Part shown: positions 1 through 7,149 of the stretch, in pieces
Layout: every line of letters starts with the position of its first letter
Position numbering within the stretch: position 1 is the first letter of the stretch
Origin: Porphyrobacter sp. UBA7686
GTDB taxonomy: Bacteria; Pseudomonadota; Alphaproteobacteria; Sphingomonadales; Sphingomonadaceae
Assembly (NCBI GenBank): GCA_002482865.1
Contig: DLGU01000032.1
Span: 1 to 13,081 of the forward strand
Direction: 5' to 3'
DNA: 13,081 nucleotides
Notes under the pieces: model-generated
What the model saw: the letters and a program-made list of their open reading frames with translations, nothing else
The model's database searches: none
What the model was told of the DNA's origin: nothing
Made by a program: the position numbers and the translations under genes

Positions 1-3
1 GTG

Positions 4-49
4 TCGAGCGTAGTCGAGACACCCTGCAAAGCCTCTCGACTTCGCTCGA
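4..49. repeat. Pair of REP-like palindromic repeats in opposite orientation
   Basis: The sequence TCTCGACTTCGCTCGA lies at 34-49. Its reverse complement, with one change (TCTCGACTACGCTCGA), lies at 4-19. Each copy is itself partly palindromic, with flanks GTGTC/GACAC at 1-22 and CCTC/GAGG around 33-51, so each could form a small hairpin. Similar intergenic elements are familiar to me from Erythrobacter-type genomes, which is recollection and not a search. The pair sits just past the stop codon of the minus-strand SRAP gene and could also act as its transcript end, but no T-run follows. Confidence 0.6.
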
Positions 50-66
50 GGCGAACGGAGGGTGGT

Positions 67-696
67 TCAGAACAGCCCCGGCTGGCTGGCCGAACTCCTG
101 ACCCACGGATCAGGCGTCCGGTCGATCACCAGCGGCCCGTTCCATGCCCGGCACAGCGCCAGCGCCTCGTCCGGGGTGCCGTCCGTCCACATTGCCTGAT
201 CGCCCGGAGCAAGCAGCACCGGCATCCGGGTGTGGACGGCGGCGGCGCCTGAGCCTTCGCTGTCCGTCATGACCATCGAATAGCACGCGCCCCATTCCTC
301 GCTCGGCCGCCATACCCCGGCAGCGGCGAGGAGCGGGGCATCGGGAAGCGACAGCCAGGTGCGCGTCATCCGTCCCTTGGCGCCTTCCGCCTCGGCCCAT
401 GCAGTGAGCGGGATGAGACAGCGGCGTTCTTCGAAGGCGTGCCGCCAGAAGAAAGTGCCGAGCTTGTCGGTGCGGGCATTGTTGACCGGTTTGGGCTTCA
501 ATGGCTGGCCCTTGGCGCCCTTGAGCACCAGCGGGAAGCCCCAGGTCATCGGTCTGACCGCTCCCTCCGCCACGACAAGGCCCGGATAGCCGGGATAGAC
601 TTCCTCGGCAAAATTCGCGCCCTCGGCTGCCGCCACCGCATCGAACCACGCAGCGACCTCGCTCGCAGGTTTGGTCATACGGTAGAGGTTGCACAT
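67..696 (-). CDS. SRAP-family protein (SOS response-associated peptidase, YedK/HMCES-like)
   Basis: This 209-residue protein belongs to the SRAP family, which covalently traps abasic sites in single-stranded DNA through the N-terminal cysteine. I chose the ATG at 696, not the upstream ATG at 726, because family members need Cys2 exposed after Met removal; the protein then begins MCNLYRM. The other expected active-site residues are visible: Asn73 in VNNARTDK, a glutamate near 102 after RCLIPLTAW, and His155 in the VHTRMP motif. The length is close to YedK (about 220). The start lies four bases after the ubiA stop, so the two genes are probably cotranscribed. The C-terminus is a little short and lacks a clear family ending. 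SRAP membership is secure; the biological role is inferred from the family. Confidence 0.92.
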   Translation of the reverse strand: MCNLYRMTKPASEVAAWFDAVAAAEGANFAEEVYPGYPGLVVAEGAVRPMTWGFPLVLKGAKGQPLKPKPVNNARTDKLGTFFWRHAFEERRCLIPLTAWAEAEGAKGRMTRTWLSLPDAPLLAAAGVWRPSEEWGACYSMVMTDSEGSGAAAVHTRMPVLLAPGDQAMWTDGTPDEALALCRAWNGPLVIDRTPDPWVRSSASQPGLF

Positions 697-700
697 CGCC

Positions 701-1609
701 TCAGGCTCCCGCGTTGCCGACCACAAAGCACGCCGCCGCCATCAGTGCCCCGGCCCAGCGGTTTGACCGGAACCGGGCGAGCGGGTTTGCGGGATCATCC
801 GCGTCGAGCGTCGCCACCTGCCAAGCGAGATGCACCGCGACCGGCACCAGCGCCAGCAACACCAGCGCATCGGGGCGATAGAGCCAAAAGCCGAAGCCCC
901 ACAAGACGACTGCGCCCGCATAGAATGCCGCCACGCCGCCTGTCACCCGCGCGCCCATCGCCAGCGCGGATGAGCGGATACCGACCATCGCATCATCCTC
1001 GCGGTCTTGCAGGGCATAGATCGTGTCGTAACCGATCACCCACGCAATGCACCCGGCATAGACCGCCGCCAGCGCCGGCCAATTGTCGAACCGCAGTTCA
1101 GTCCAGCCGACCAGCAGGCCCCAGTTGAACACCATCCCCAGCCACGCCTGCGGCCACCAGGTGATGCGCTTCATGAAGGGATAGGCGGCCACCAGCGCCA
1201 GACTGCCGAGCGCGACCAGCTGGGCCTGCCAGCGCAATTGCAACAGCACCACCAGCCCGATCAGGCACAGCGCCAGCAGCCAGAGCCACGCCGCGCGTTT
1301 CGACACCCGCCCGCTCGCCACCGGGCGCAAGGCCGTCCGCGCCACCTGCCGGTCCAGATCGGCATCGACGATATCGTTGTAAACACACCCCGCCCCGCGC
1401 ATCGCAATGCTGCCTGCCAGCAACCAGCCGAGCAGCGAGATTTGCGGCCCCGCTCCCGCCAGCCACACCCCGAACACGCAAGGCCAGAACAGCAGCCACC
1501 ACCCGATCGGCCGGTCGAACCGCGCCAGCAACGCCAGATCGCGCGGAAGTTGCGGCAGGCGGGCCACGATACCACGGTGCTCGGAATCTGGGACGATATG
1601 TTCGGTCAC
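701..1609 (-). CDS. ubiA: 4-hydroxybenzoate polyprenyltransferase UbiA
   Basis: This is a 302-residue integral membrane prenyltransferase that attaches the polyprenyl tail to 4-hydroxybenzoate in ubiquinone synthesis. Diagnostic features are RPIGWWLLFWP at 33-43, the first Asp-rich motif NDIVDADLD (N78, D79, D82, D86) and the second motif GYDTIYALQDREDD (D195, D202, D205, D206). Hydrophobic segments fill the remainder, consistent with the usual eight to nine helices, and length matches the family. The start is GTG, preceded by AGGGAG about six bases upstream. Only 38 bp separate it from the divergent rsmE, so at least one promoter must reach into a neighbouring gene. Four bases after its stop the SRAP gene begins. 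UbiA next to rsmE and gshA is an arrangement I associate with alphaproteobacteria. Confidence 0.96.
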   Translation of the reverse strand: MTEHIVPDSEHRGIVARLPQLPRDLALLARFDRPIGWWLLFWPCVFGVWLAGAGPQISLLGWLLAGSIAMRGAGCVYNDIVDADLDRQVARTALRPVASGRVSKRAAWLWLLALCLIGLVVLLQLRWQAQLVALGSLALVAAYPFMKRITWWPQAWLGMVFNWGLLVGWTELRFDNWPALAAVYAGCIAWVIGYDTIYALQDREDDAMVGIRSSALAMGARVTGGVAAFYAGAVVLWGFGFWLYRPDALVLLALVPVAVHLAWQVATLDADDPANPLARFRSNRWAGALMAAACFVVGNAGA

Positions 1610-1647
1610 GCTTGCTCCCTAGCGCCGCTTCCGCCTAGTGCAAAGCC

Positions 1648-2391
1648 ATGCCCGCAACCCCCGCCTGGCCCCCGAAAAGCGCGCCGCGCCTGTTCGTTGC
1701 CGAACCGCTGGCGGCAGGTACGGTGGTACGGATCGAGGGGAACCCCGCCCATTACCTCACCCGCGTCATGCGCGTGGCGCCCGGCGATGCGGTGATCCTG
1801 TGCGACGATATCACCGGGGAATGGGCCGCGCGCGTGGTGGATGCGGGCAAGCGCGATGTGCTGCTCGAATTGGCTGAGAAGCTGCGCGAGCGCGAGGCCG
1901 TCCCCGACTTGTGGCTCTGCCCCGCCCTGCTGAAGAAGGACCGCTTCGACCTCATCCTCGAAAAGGCGACCGAACTGGGCGCCGCGCGTATCCAGCCGCT
2001 CATCACCCGGCGCTGCGTGGCGGACAAACTCAACCTCGAACGCGCCCGTACGATCACCACCGAGGCTGCGGAGCAATGCGCCCGCACCGCGCTGCCTGAA
2101 CTTGCTGATCCGGTGAAGCTCGACGCGCTGCTCGCCAGCTGGCCGAATGACCGCGCGCTGTTCTTCGCTGACGAAAATGGCGGCGCCCCCGCAGCCGAGG
2201 CCTTCAAAGCCCATGCCGGCCCCGCCGCGATCCTCACTGGCCCCGAAGGCGGCTTCGACGAGGCCGAGCGCGTCGCGATCCGCGCGCACCCTGCCGCCCG
2301 CCCCATCACCCTCGGCCCACGCATCCTGCGGGGCGAGACCGCCGCCATCGCCGCGCTCGCGGCATGGATGGCCACCGCCGGGGATTGGTAG
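1648..2391 (+). CDS. rsmE: 16S rRNA (uracil-1498-N3)-methyltransferase RsmE
   Basis: This 247-residue SPOUT-class enzyme methylates N3 of U1498 of 16S rRNA with S-adenosylmethionine. The N-terminal PUA-like part shows RLFV (14-17) and HYLTRVMRVAPGD (35-47). The C-terminal trefoil-knot part shows EKATELGA (105-112), TTEAAEQC (137-144), LTGPEGGF (196-203) and LGPRILRGETA (222-232), the last two forming the cofactor-binding knot. Length is typical. The ATG at 1648 is the first start in frame; the upstream ribosome site is poor. It is divergent from ubiA and followed, after 122 bp, by gshA in the same direction. Confidence 0.96.
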   Translation: MPATPAWPPKSAPRLFVAEPLAAGTVVRIEGNPAHYLTRVMRVAPGDAVILCDDITGEWAARVVDAGKRDVLLELAEKLREREAVPDLWLCPALLKKDRFDLILEKATELGAARIQPLITRRCVADKLNLERARTITTEAAEQCARTALPELADPVKLDALLASWPNDRALFFADENGGAPAAEAFKAHAGPAAILTGPEGGFDEAERVAIRAHPAARPITLGPRILRGETAAIAALAAWMATAGDW

Positions 2392-2513
2392 CGCCGCCCA
2401 CGCGTTCATCACTTTACGGCAAGACAATTCGGCTTCACCGCGCCAAACGCGAATTTGCCTTCCCACCGGCATACCAGTTTTCTAAAGCAACCGGCCAGAG
2501 AGGGCCTCATCCC

Positions 2514-3884
2514 ATGAGCACACGCGAAGCTTCCACTGCCGACGATCCGGTGATCGAAAGCCTCGACCAACTCGTCACACCAATGCTGAAGGGCGAAAAG
2601 CCGCCCGAGCGCTGGCGCATCGGCACCGAGCACGAAAAGCTGGTCTACAAGCATTCGGACAAGCGCGCGCCGTCCTATGACGAGCCTTGCGGCATCCGCG
2701 ATCTCTTGGGCGGGCTTGAGAAGTTCGGCTGGGAACCCGTTGAAGAAGGCGGCAACGTCATCGCCTTGAAAGGCGAGGACGGCGCGGTCAGCCTTGAACC
2801 GGCCGGTCAGCTGGAGCTGTCGGGCGCGCCGCTCGAAAACCTGCACCAGACCTGCGCGGAAACCGGACGGCACTTGGCGCAGGTCAAGGAAGTCGGCGAG
2901 AAGTGCGGGGTCGGCTATCTCGGCCTCGGCATGTGGCCGGACAAGACCCGCGCCGAGCTGCCGATCATGCCGAAGGGCCGCTATGACATCATGCTGCGCC
3001 ACATGCCGCGCGTCGGCACGATGGGTCTCGACATGATGCTGCGCACCTGCACGATCCAGGTGAACCTCGATTACCAGTCCGAAGCCGACATGGTGAAGAA
3101 GTTCCGCGTCGGCCTCGCGTTGCAACCGCTGGCGACGGCGCTGTTTGCCAATTCGCCCTTCACTGAAGGCAAGCCCAACGGGTTCCTGTCCTACCGATCG
3201 CACATCTGGTCAGACACCGATCCGGCGCGGACGGGCATGCTACCCTTCGTGTTCGAGGAGGGCTTCGGTTACGAACGCTGGGCGCGGTATATGCTGGATG
3301 TGCCGATGTATTTCGTCTTCCGCGACGGGAAGTACATCGACGCAGCGGGCCTGAGCTTCCGCGATTTCCTCGATGGCAAGCTGTCCGTGCTCCCCGGCGA
3401 ACGCCCGACGCAGAGCGACTGGTGGGACCACCTCTCGACCGCCTTCCCCGAAGTGCGGCTGAAAAGCTTCCTCGAAATGCGCGGCGCCGATGGCGGGCCG
3501 TGGAGCCGGATTTGCGCACTCCCCGCGTTCTGGGTCGGGCTGCTGTATGATCAAGGCGCGCTCGACGCGGCGTGGGATCTGGTCAAGGGCTGGACGATGG
3601 AGGAGCGCGAACGGCTCCGGGGCGAAGTGCCGCGGCTTGCGCTTGCCACCCGCTCGCCGGATGGCGGCACCTTGCAGGACCTCGGGCGCGAGGTGCTCAA
3701 GATCGCGCATTCAGGGCTTAAGGCCCGCGCGCGCCTCAATGCGAGCGGCGACAACGAGACGGGCTACCTCGAAACGCTCGACGAGATCGTCGCCAGCGGC
3801 AAAGTGCCGGCCCAGCGCCTGCTCGATGCCTATAATGGCGAGTGGAACGGGGACATCTCCCGCGTCTATGAACAGTCGTTCTGA
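2514..3884 (+). CDS. gshA: Glutamate--cysteine ligase, plant/alphaproteobacterial type
   Basis: This 456-residue ligase performs the ATP-dependent first step of glutathione synthesis, making gamma-glutamylcysteine. Signatures of the plant-like class are RWRIGTEHEKLVYK (33-46), SLEPAGQLELSGAPL (93-107), RTCTIQVNLDY (177-187) and FANSPFTEGKPNGFLSYRSH (211-230), followed by the IWSDTDPARTG stretch. Length fits that class and not the E. coli enzyme. The reading frame stays open 50 codons further upstream, overlapping rsmE, but that part is not family-like. The ATG at 2514 has GAGAGGG about ten bases before it and gives the usual N-terminus. A weak promoter-like TTGCCT (2455-2460) lies in the gap. 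The small ABM gene follows after 14 bases, suggesting cotranscription. Confidence 0.95.
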   Translation: MSTREASTADDPVIESLDQLVTPMLKGEKPPERWRIGTEHEKLVYKHSDKRAPSYDEPCGIRDLLGGLEKFGWEPVEEGGNVIALKGEDGAVSLEPAGQLELSGAPLENLHQTCAETGRHLAQVKEVGEKCGVGYLGLGMWPDKTRAELPIMPKGRYDIMLRHMPRVGTMGLDMMLRTCTIQVNLDYQSEADMVKKFRVGLALQPLATALFANSPFTEGKPNGFLSYRSHIWSDTDPARTGMLPFVFEEGFGYERWARYMLDVPMYFVFRDGKYIDAAGLSFRDFLDGKLSVLPGERPTQSDWWDHLSTAFPEVRLKSFLEMRGADGGPWSRICALPAFWVGLLYDQGALDAAWDLVKGWTMEERERLRGEVPRLALATRSPDGGTLQDLGREVLKIAHSGLKARARLNASGDNETGYLETLDEIVASGKVPAQRLLDAYNGEWNGDISRVYEQSF

Positions 3885-3898
3885 GGGAGAGTGACACT

Positions 3899-4201
3899 AT
3901 GCTGATCGTGCTGGCCAAGGCCAAGGTGGGTGAAGGCGCAATGGAACCGGCGCGCGCGGCGATTGCCGATATGGTCGCTGCCTCCAATGCGGAGGCCGGG
4001 TGCATCGCCTATGCGTTCACGCAGGACGTGCTCGATCCTTCGGTGCTGCACATTGTCGAGAAGTGGGTGGACGATGCCGCCCTCGCCGCGCATTTCGCGA
4101 CTCCGCATATGGCGGCCTTCGGCGCGGCGATCAGCGGGCTTGATTTTCAGGTGGTCGAAGCGCTCAAGTTTCATGCCGATGACGGCGCACCGGTGATGTA
4201 A
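3899..4201 (+). CDS. ABM-domain protein, putative quinol monooxygenase (YgiN-like)
   Basis: This 100-residue protein has the antibiotic biosynthesis monooxygenase (ABM) ferredoxin-like fold pattern: strand MLIVLAKAKV, a helix with AAIADMVAASNAEAGC, strand IAYAFTQDVLDP, HIVEKWVD (51-58, with E54 and W56), helix AALAAHFATPHMAAF (60-74), and a final strand FQVVEALKF. The HF-x-TPHM motif is typical. Relatives include YgiN, a quinol monooxygenase, and other cofactor-free oxygenases, but the substrate cannot be told from sequence. GAGGGAGA lies 8 to 15 bases before the ATG, a strong ribosome site overlapping the end of gshA. Pairing with gshA suggests a redox or electrophile-stress role; this is inference. 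Its stop is two bases from the stop of the convergent membrane protein gene. Confidence 0.85.
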   Translation: MLIVLAKAKVGEGAMEPARAAIADMVAASNAEAGCIAYAFTQDVLDPSVLHIVEKWVDDAALAAHFATPHMAAFGAAISGLDFQVVEALKFHADDGAPVM

Positions 4202-4203
4202 CC

Positions 4204-5628
4204 CTACTCCGCCGGGAAGGGATGCGTCTCTTCGCGGCGGGGCTCGGGGCTGCCAGTGAGCATCCGCTTCAGACGCGCGAGCGGCGCGGTGATCAGGCCA
4301 TGCTGCTCCATCCATGCGTGATAGTCGCGATACTTGGGGTCTTCGGCGAGAAGGTGCGCCTCTTCGGTCCGAGCGCGCCAGTAGTAGATGCCGTTGACGA
4401 CCAGCAGGAACACCGAATTGCGGATTGCGTCCGCCAACGACCCGTTGGTCACCAGAAACGGCAGGACCGATGCCCACCAGAACAGGTTCTTCGACAGATA
4501 GGCCGGGTGACGGGTGAAGCGATACGGCCCGTGGGTCAGCACGCCGCGATAGGTGAGATTGGAAAAGCGGATGCCGAACACCACCGTCGCCCAGGCGTAA
4601 ATGCCAGTCAGCACTAGCAAAACGCCGCCCCACGCCCACAGCAGCGCATCATTCCCGGCAAACCAGTGCGCCCAGCCCGGGGTGGCGAATTCATAGCTCA
4701 GGATCTGGTCGTTCGGCCCGATGATCCCCCATACAAAGGGCGGATAGCAGAGCAGCGCCGCCAGCCAGCCTGCGAGGAACGGGTTGCCTGAGCGGATGTG
4801 CGAGTCCAGCGGGCGCAGGGTCAGCAGGTAGCCGACCGTACCAATCTGGACGTCGATCACGAACAACAGCGTGACCAGCAGCATCACGAATTCTACGGGA
4901 TTGGCAATGAGTTGCGAAGGACTGCTCTCGACAATCTGAGCAAAGCCCGGCGGCAGGATCGAGATCATGAAGGCCCCGAAAAAGCCCTTGATCGCCCAGG
5001 CTCGCCAGTGCTTGGCGATGGTGCCGCCGTCCCATTGCTCGCGTCCGATCACTCCCCCGCCGAGCACGAAGGCACCGAACTGAAAGGTCGCATCGCGCGG
5101 CTCGACCAGATAGCGGTCGATCCAGATGACGTAGGGAACTGAGAGAATTACGAGCGGAAGGATAGCGATGGTCAGCACCTCCATCGCGAACAGATAGTTC
5201 CCGCTCCAATACCACCGCGCCAAAGCATAGAACGTCGCGAGCAGCGCCCAAGTCGCCCACAGTCCGCACAGTTTCACCACAGATACCGGCAGCACTTCGG
5301 CGATGGGGCGGGCGAGTTTCCAGTCGATCCCGGTTGAGGGGCGCAGGTGGACCTTGTCGATCAGCACCGACCACAGGGCCATCGGCAACGCGGTAAACAG
5401 CATCGCTGCGAGCGCGGCGTAAGGGCCGGAGAGCACGCCGCGCTCTCCCGACAATCCGCCGCCCAGGCCCAGCACGCCAGCGATCTCGGGGTAGGATCGG
5501 CAGAAGGCGATCCAGACAAACAGCCCCGCCAGCCCGGCAAACCCCACGCCGGTCGAAACGTCGCTTTCGGGACGGCGCAGCGGCGGCGCGGTGCGCGATG
5601 TTGGAGCGGGCGAGAACGGCGCGGTCAT
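4204..5628 (-). CDS. Polytopic membrane protein with C-terminal ICMT/PEMT-like methyltransferase domain
   Basis: This 474-residue protein has about ten hydrophobic segments (roughly 27-43, 68-90, 112-134, 147-170, 213-230, 244-270, 284-303, 327-352, 382-394 and 402-417). The C-terminal third carries the isoprenylcysteine carboxyl methyltransferase/phospholipid methyltransferase pattern: LTHGPYRFTRHPAYLSKN (364-381, with R373, H374, P375), then RARTEEAHLL (418-427) and YRDYHAWM (433-440). These correspond to the SAM-binding parts of that superfamily. Bacterial members are usually about 150-220 residues, so the first 320 residues are a large extra membrane region that I do not recognise. The ATG at 5628 has GGAG five bases upstream. 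The substrate is unknown; a lipid, isoprenoid or protein terminus is possible. Family assignment is good, function is not. Confidence 0.85.
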   Translation of the reverse strand: MTAPFSPAPTSRTAPPLRRPESDVSTGVGFAGLAGLFVWIAFCRSYPEIAGVLGLGGGLSGERGVLSGPYAALAAMLFTALPMALWSVLIDKVHLRPSTGIDWKLARPIAEVLPVSVVKLCGLWATWALLATFYALARWYWSGNYLFAMEVLTIAILPLVILSVPYVIWIDRYLVEPRDATFQFGAFVLGGGVIGREQWDGGTIAKHWRAWAIKGFFGAFMISILPPGFAQIVESSPSQLIANPVEFVMLLVTLLFVIDVQIGTVGYLLTLRPLDSHIRSGNPFLAGWLAALLCYPPFVWGIIGPNDQILSYEFATPGWAHWFAGNDALLWAWGGVLLVLTGIYAWATVVFGIRFSNLTYRGVLTHGPYRFTRHPAYLSKNLFWWASVLPFLVTNGSLADAIRNSVFLLVVNGIYYWRARTEEAHLLAEDPKYRDYHAWMEQHGLITAPLARLKRMLTGSPEPRREETHPFPAE

Positions 5629-5728
5629 GACCGCTCCGCCCTACAGCCTATTGGTTAACAGCTCGGCAAAACGCGCCCGAATCCGGGTCAAAAAGGCATA
5701 TGCCGTGACCAACGGGGGGGTCAAACAG

Positions 5729-5778
5729 GGTTCAACCGGGGGCAAACACCCCTCCGCGGAAAAACCCCTGTTGGAACC
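5729..5778 (-). terminator. Imperfect inverted repeat just after bamB, possible terminator
   Basis: On the plus strand GGTTCAACCGGGGG (5729-5742) and CCCCTGTTGGAACC (5765-5778) are near reverse complements: GGTTC pairs with GAACC, then AAC with GTT after one bulge, then four G-C pairs after one mismatch. The right arm reaches into the bamB stop codon (5778-5780). The 22-base loop contains TCCGCGGA and an alternative small hairpin, GGGG-CAAACA-CCCC (5739-5752). No clean T-run follows on the minus strand, so intrinsic termination is uncertain; mRNA 3' end protection is another possibility. Confidence 0.4.
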
Positions 5779-7124
5779 TACTTCCAGGCGTGGATCGTGC
5801 CAGCGTCATCCATCAGGTAGAGCATCCCGTCAGCCACCAGCGGCGGCAAGCTGACCGGCTGGCCGATATCGGCAAACATCGAGGCCGAGCCTTCGCCCGC
5901 GCTGACCTTCCACATCTCGCCGCGCGAGCTCGCGACCCACAGGTGGCCGCCTGCGAGCACAGGACCGGTCCAGAAGATCGGCCCCTTCTTGTCCTCTTCG
6001 TCCTTGTAGCGCTGCAACTGCGTGATCCAGCGCACACGGCCCGAAGACCGAGAAATGGCGAGCAGGCGTGCGTCATCGGTCAGGGTGAAGATCCACTCGC
6101 CCGCAATCGCCGGGGTGGAAATGCCCGCAAGGTTCAATTCCCAGATGCGCTGACCGGTGACCAGTTCGTAGGCGGCCATGCGACCGCCTTGCCCGAGCGC
6201 ATAGACCCGGCCGGAATCGATGATCGGATCGGCGTCGATATCGGTGATCGAGCCGACCGTGGTCGAGATATTGGTGCGCGCCAACGCGTCAGACCACAGG
6301 GTGCGCCCGTTTTCGTAGCGATAGGCCGACAGCTCCCCGCTCGAATAGCCAGCGACGATCGTGCCCTGCCCTGCGGCAGGCGCGGCCACGCCAAACACAC
6401 CGGACTGGGTGTTCGAACCCGATTCGTCCCACATCAGCGATCCATCGTTGATGTTGAGCGAGATGATCTGGTTGTCCTGCGTCATCACGAACAGCTGGCC
6501 GAAGGCAATCGTCGGCGAGCCGCGCATCGGGCCTGCTGGCTTGACCTTCCAGATGACTTCGCCAGTCTCGGCATTGACGGCCTTCACATCGCCCACACCA
6601 TTGGTGGCGTAGAGCTTGCCCGCTTCGTAGCTGACCCCGCCGCCGAAAGCGGACGGTGCCTGATCCTTGGTCATGTCATCTTCGCCGCGGGTCCACAGCT
6701 TGGCGCCGGTGGCCTTGTCGAAGGCGACAATCACACCGTCCGTGCCTTCGGCAAACAGCTTGCCACTGCCCACCACCGGGGCCGAGGCAAGGCGCATCCG
6801 GTTGGTCGAGCCTGCGACGCTGGCGGTCCACACCTTGGTGGGATTTTCCGACAGAGCGAGGTGGCCGTAGGACTTGCTCGCCGCACCGCCGGTCTGGCCC
6901 CATTCGGGATTGGTGCGCTGCGGCGGCAGGACGACAGAAATCCCGGCCAGCGCCGGATCGACCTCGGCCCCGCTTTCGATCCGCGAAAGGATCGGCATAC
7001 GGTTGCCAATCGTCGGCGTGGTCTTTTCGTCCCCGCCGCCGAACAGCCCGCCCTTGCAGCCGGTCAGGCTTGCGGCGGCAAGGCCAGCCAGCAGGGCAGC
7101 GCGTGCAAATTTCATATCCGTCAT
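5778..7124 (-). CDS. bamB: Outer membrane assembly lipoprotein BamB (PQQ-like beta-propeller)
   Basis: This 448-residue lipoprotein is the beta-propeller subunit of the BAM complex, which folds outer-membrane proteins. A signal peptide runs MTDMKFARAALLAGLAAASLTG with lipobox LTGC and lipidated Cys23. About eight propeller repeats follow, each with an AxxxxTGxxxW type core: AFDKATGAKLW, AVNAETGEVIW, SLNINDGSLMW, AYRYENGRTLW, AYELVTGQRIW, AISRSSGRVRW, and a final DDAGTIHAWK. I chose the ATG at 7124 (GGACGG about seven bases upstream). The ATG at 7115 is equally able to give the signal peptide. The longest frame, from 7205, would overlap the upstream TPR gene and bury the signal peptide. It lies 25 bases after that TPR gene, as in the E. 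coli yfgM-bamB pair. Confidence 0.93.
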   Translation of the reverse strand: MTDMKFARAALLAGLAAASLTGCKGGLFGGGDEKTTPTIGNRMPILSRIESGAEVDPALAGISVVLPPQRTNPEWGQTGGAASKSYGHLALSENPTKVWTASVAGSTNRMRLASAPVVGSGKLFAEGTDGVIVAFDKATGAKLWTRGEDDMTKDQAPSAFGGGVSYEAGKLYATNGVGDVKAVNAETGEVIWKVKPAGPMRGSPTIAFGQLFVMTQDNQIISLNINDGSLMWDESGSNTQSGVFGVAAPAAGQGTIVAGYSSGELSAYRYENGRTLWSDALARTNISTTVGSITDIDADPIIDSGRVYALGQGGRMAAYELVTGQRIWELNLAGISTPAIAGEWIFTLTDDARLLAISRSSGRVRWITQLQRYKDEEDKKGPIFWTGPVLAGGHLWVASSRGEMWKVSAGEGSASMFADIGQPVSLPPLVADGMLYLMDDAGTIHAWK

Positions 7125-7149
7125 TCCCGTCCGTCCTAAACTTCGAGCT

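Noticed and set aside
1606..2472. 288-codon minus-strand frame opposite rsmE
   Set aside because: Shadow of rsmE; it would also overlap the start region of ubiA.
2364..2513. N-terminal extension of gshA overlapping rsmE
   Set aside because: The extra 50 residues are not family-like, and the ATG at 2514 has a ribosome site and the normal N-terminus.
5790..7139. 449-codon open frame on the plus strand opposite bamB
   Set aside because: High-GC shadow of bamB; the translation is Arg/His/Gly-rich without domains, while the minus strand has a lipobox and propeller repeats.
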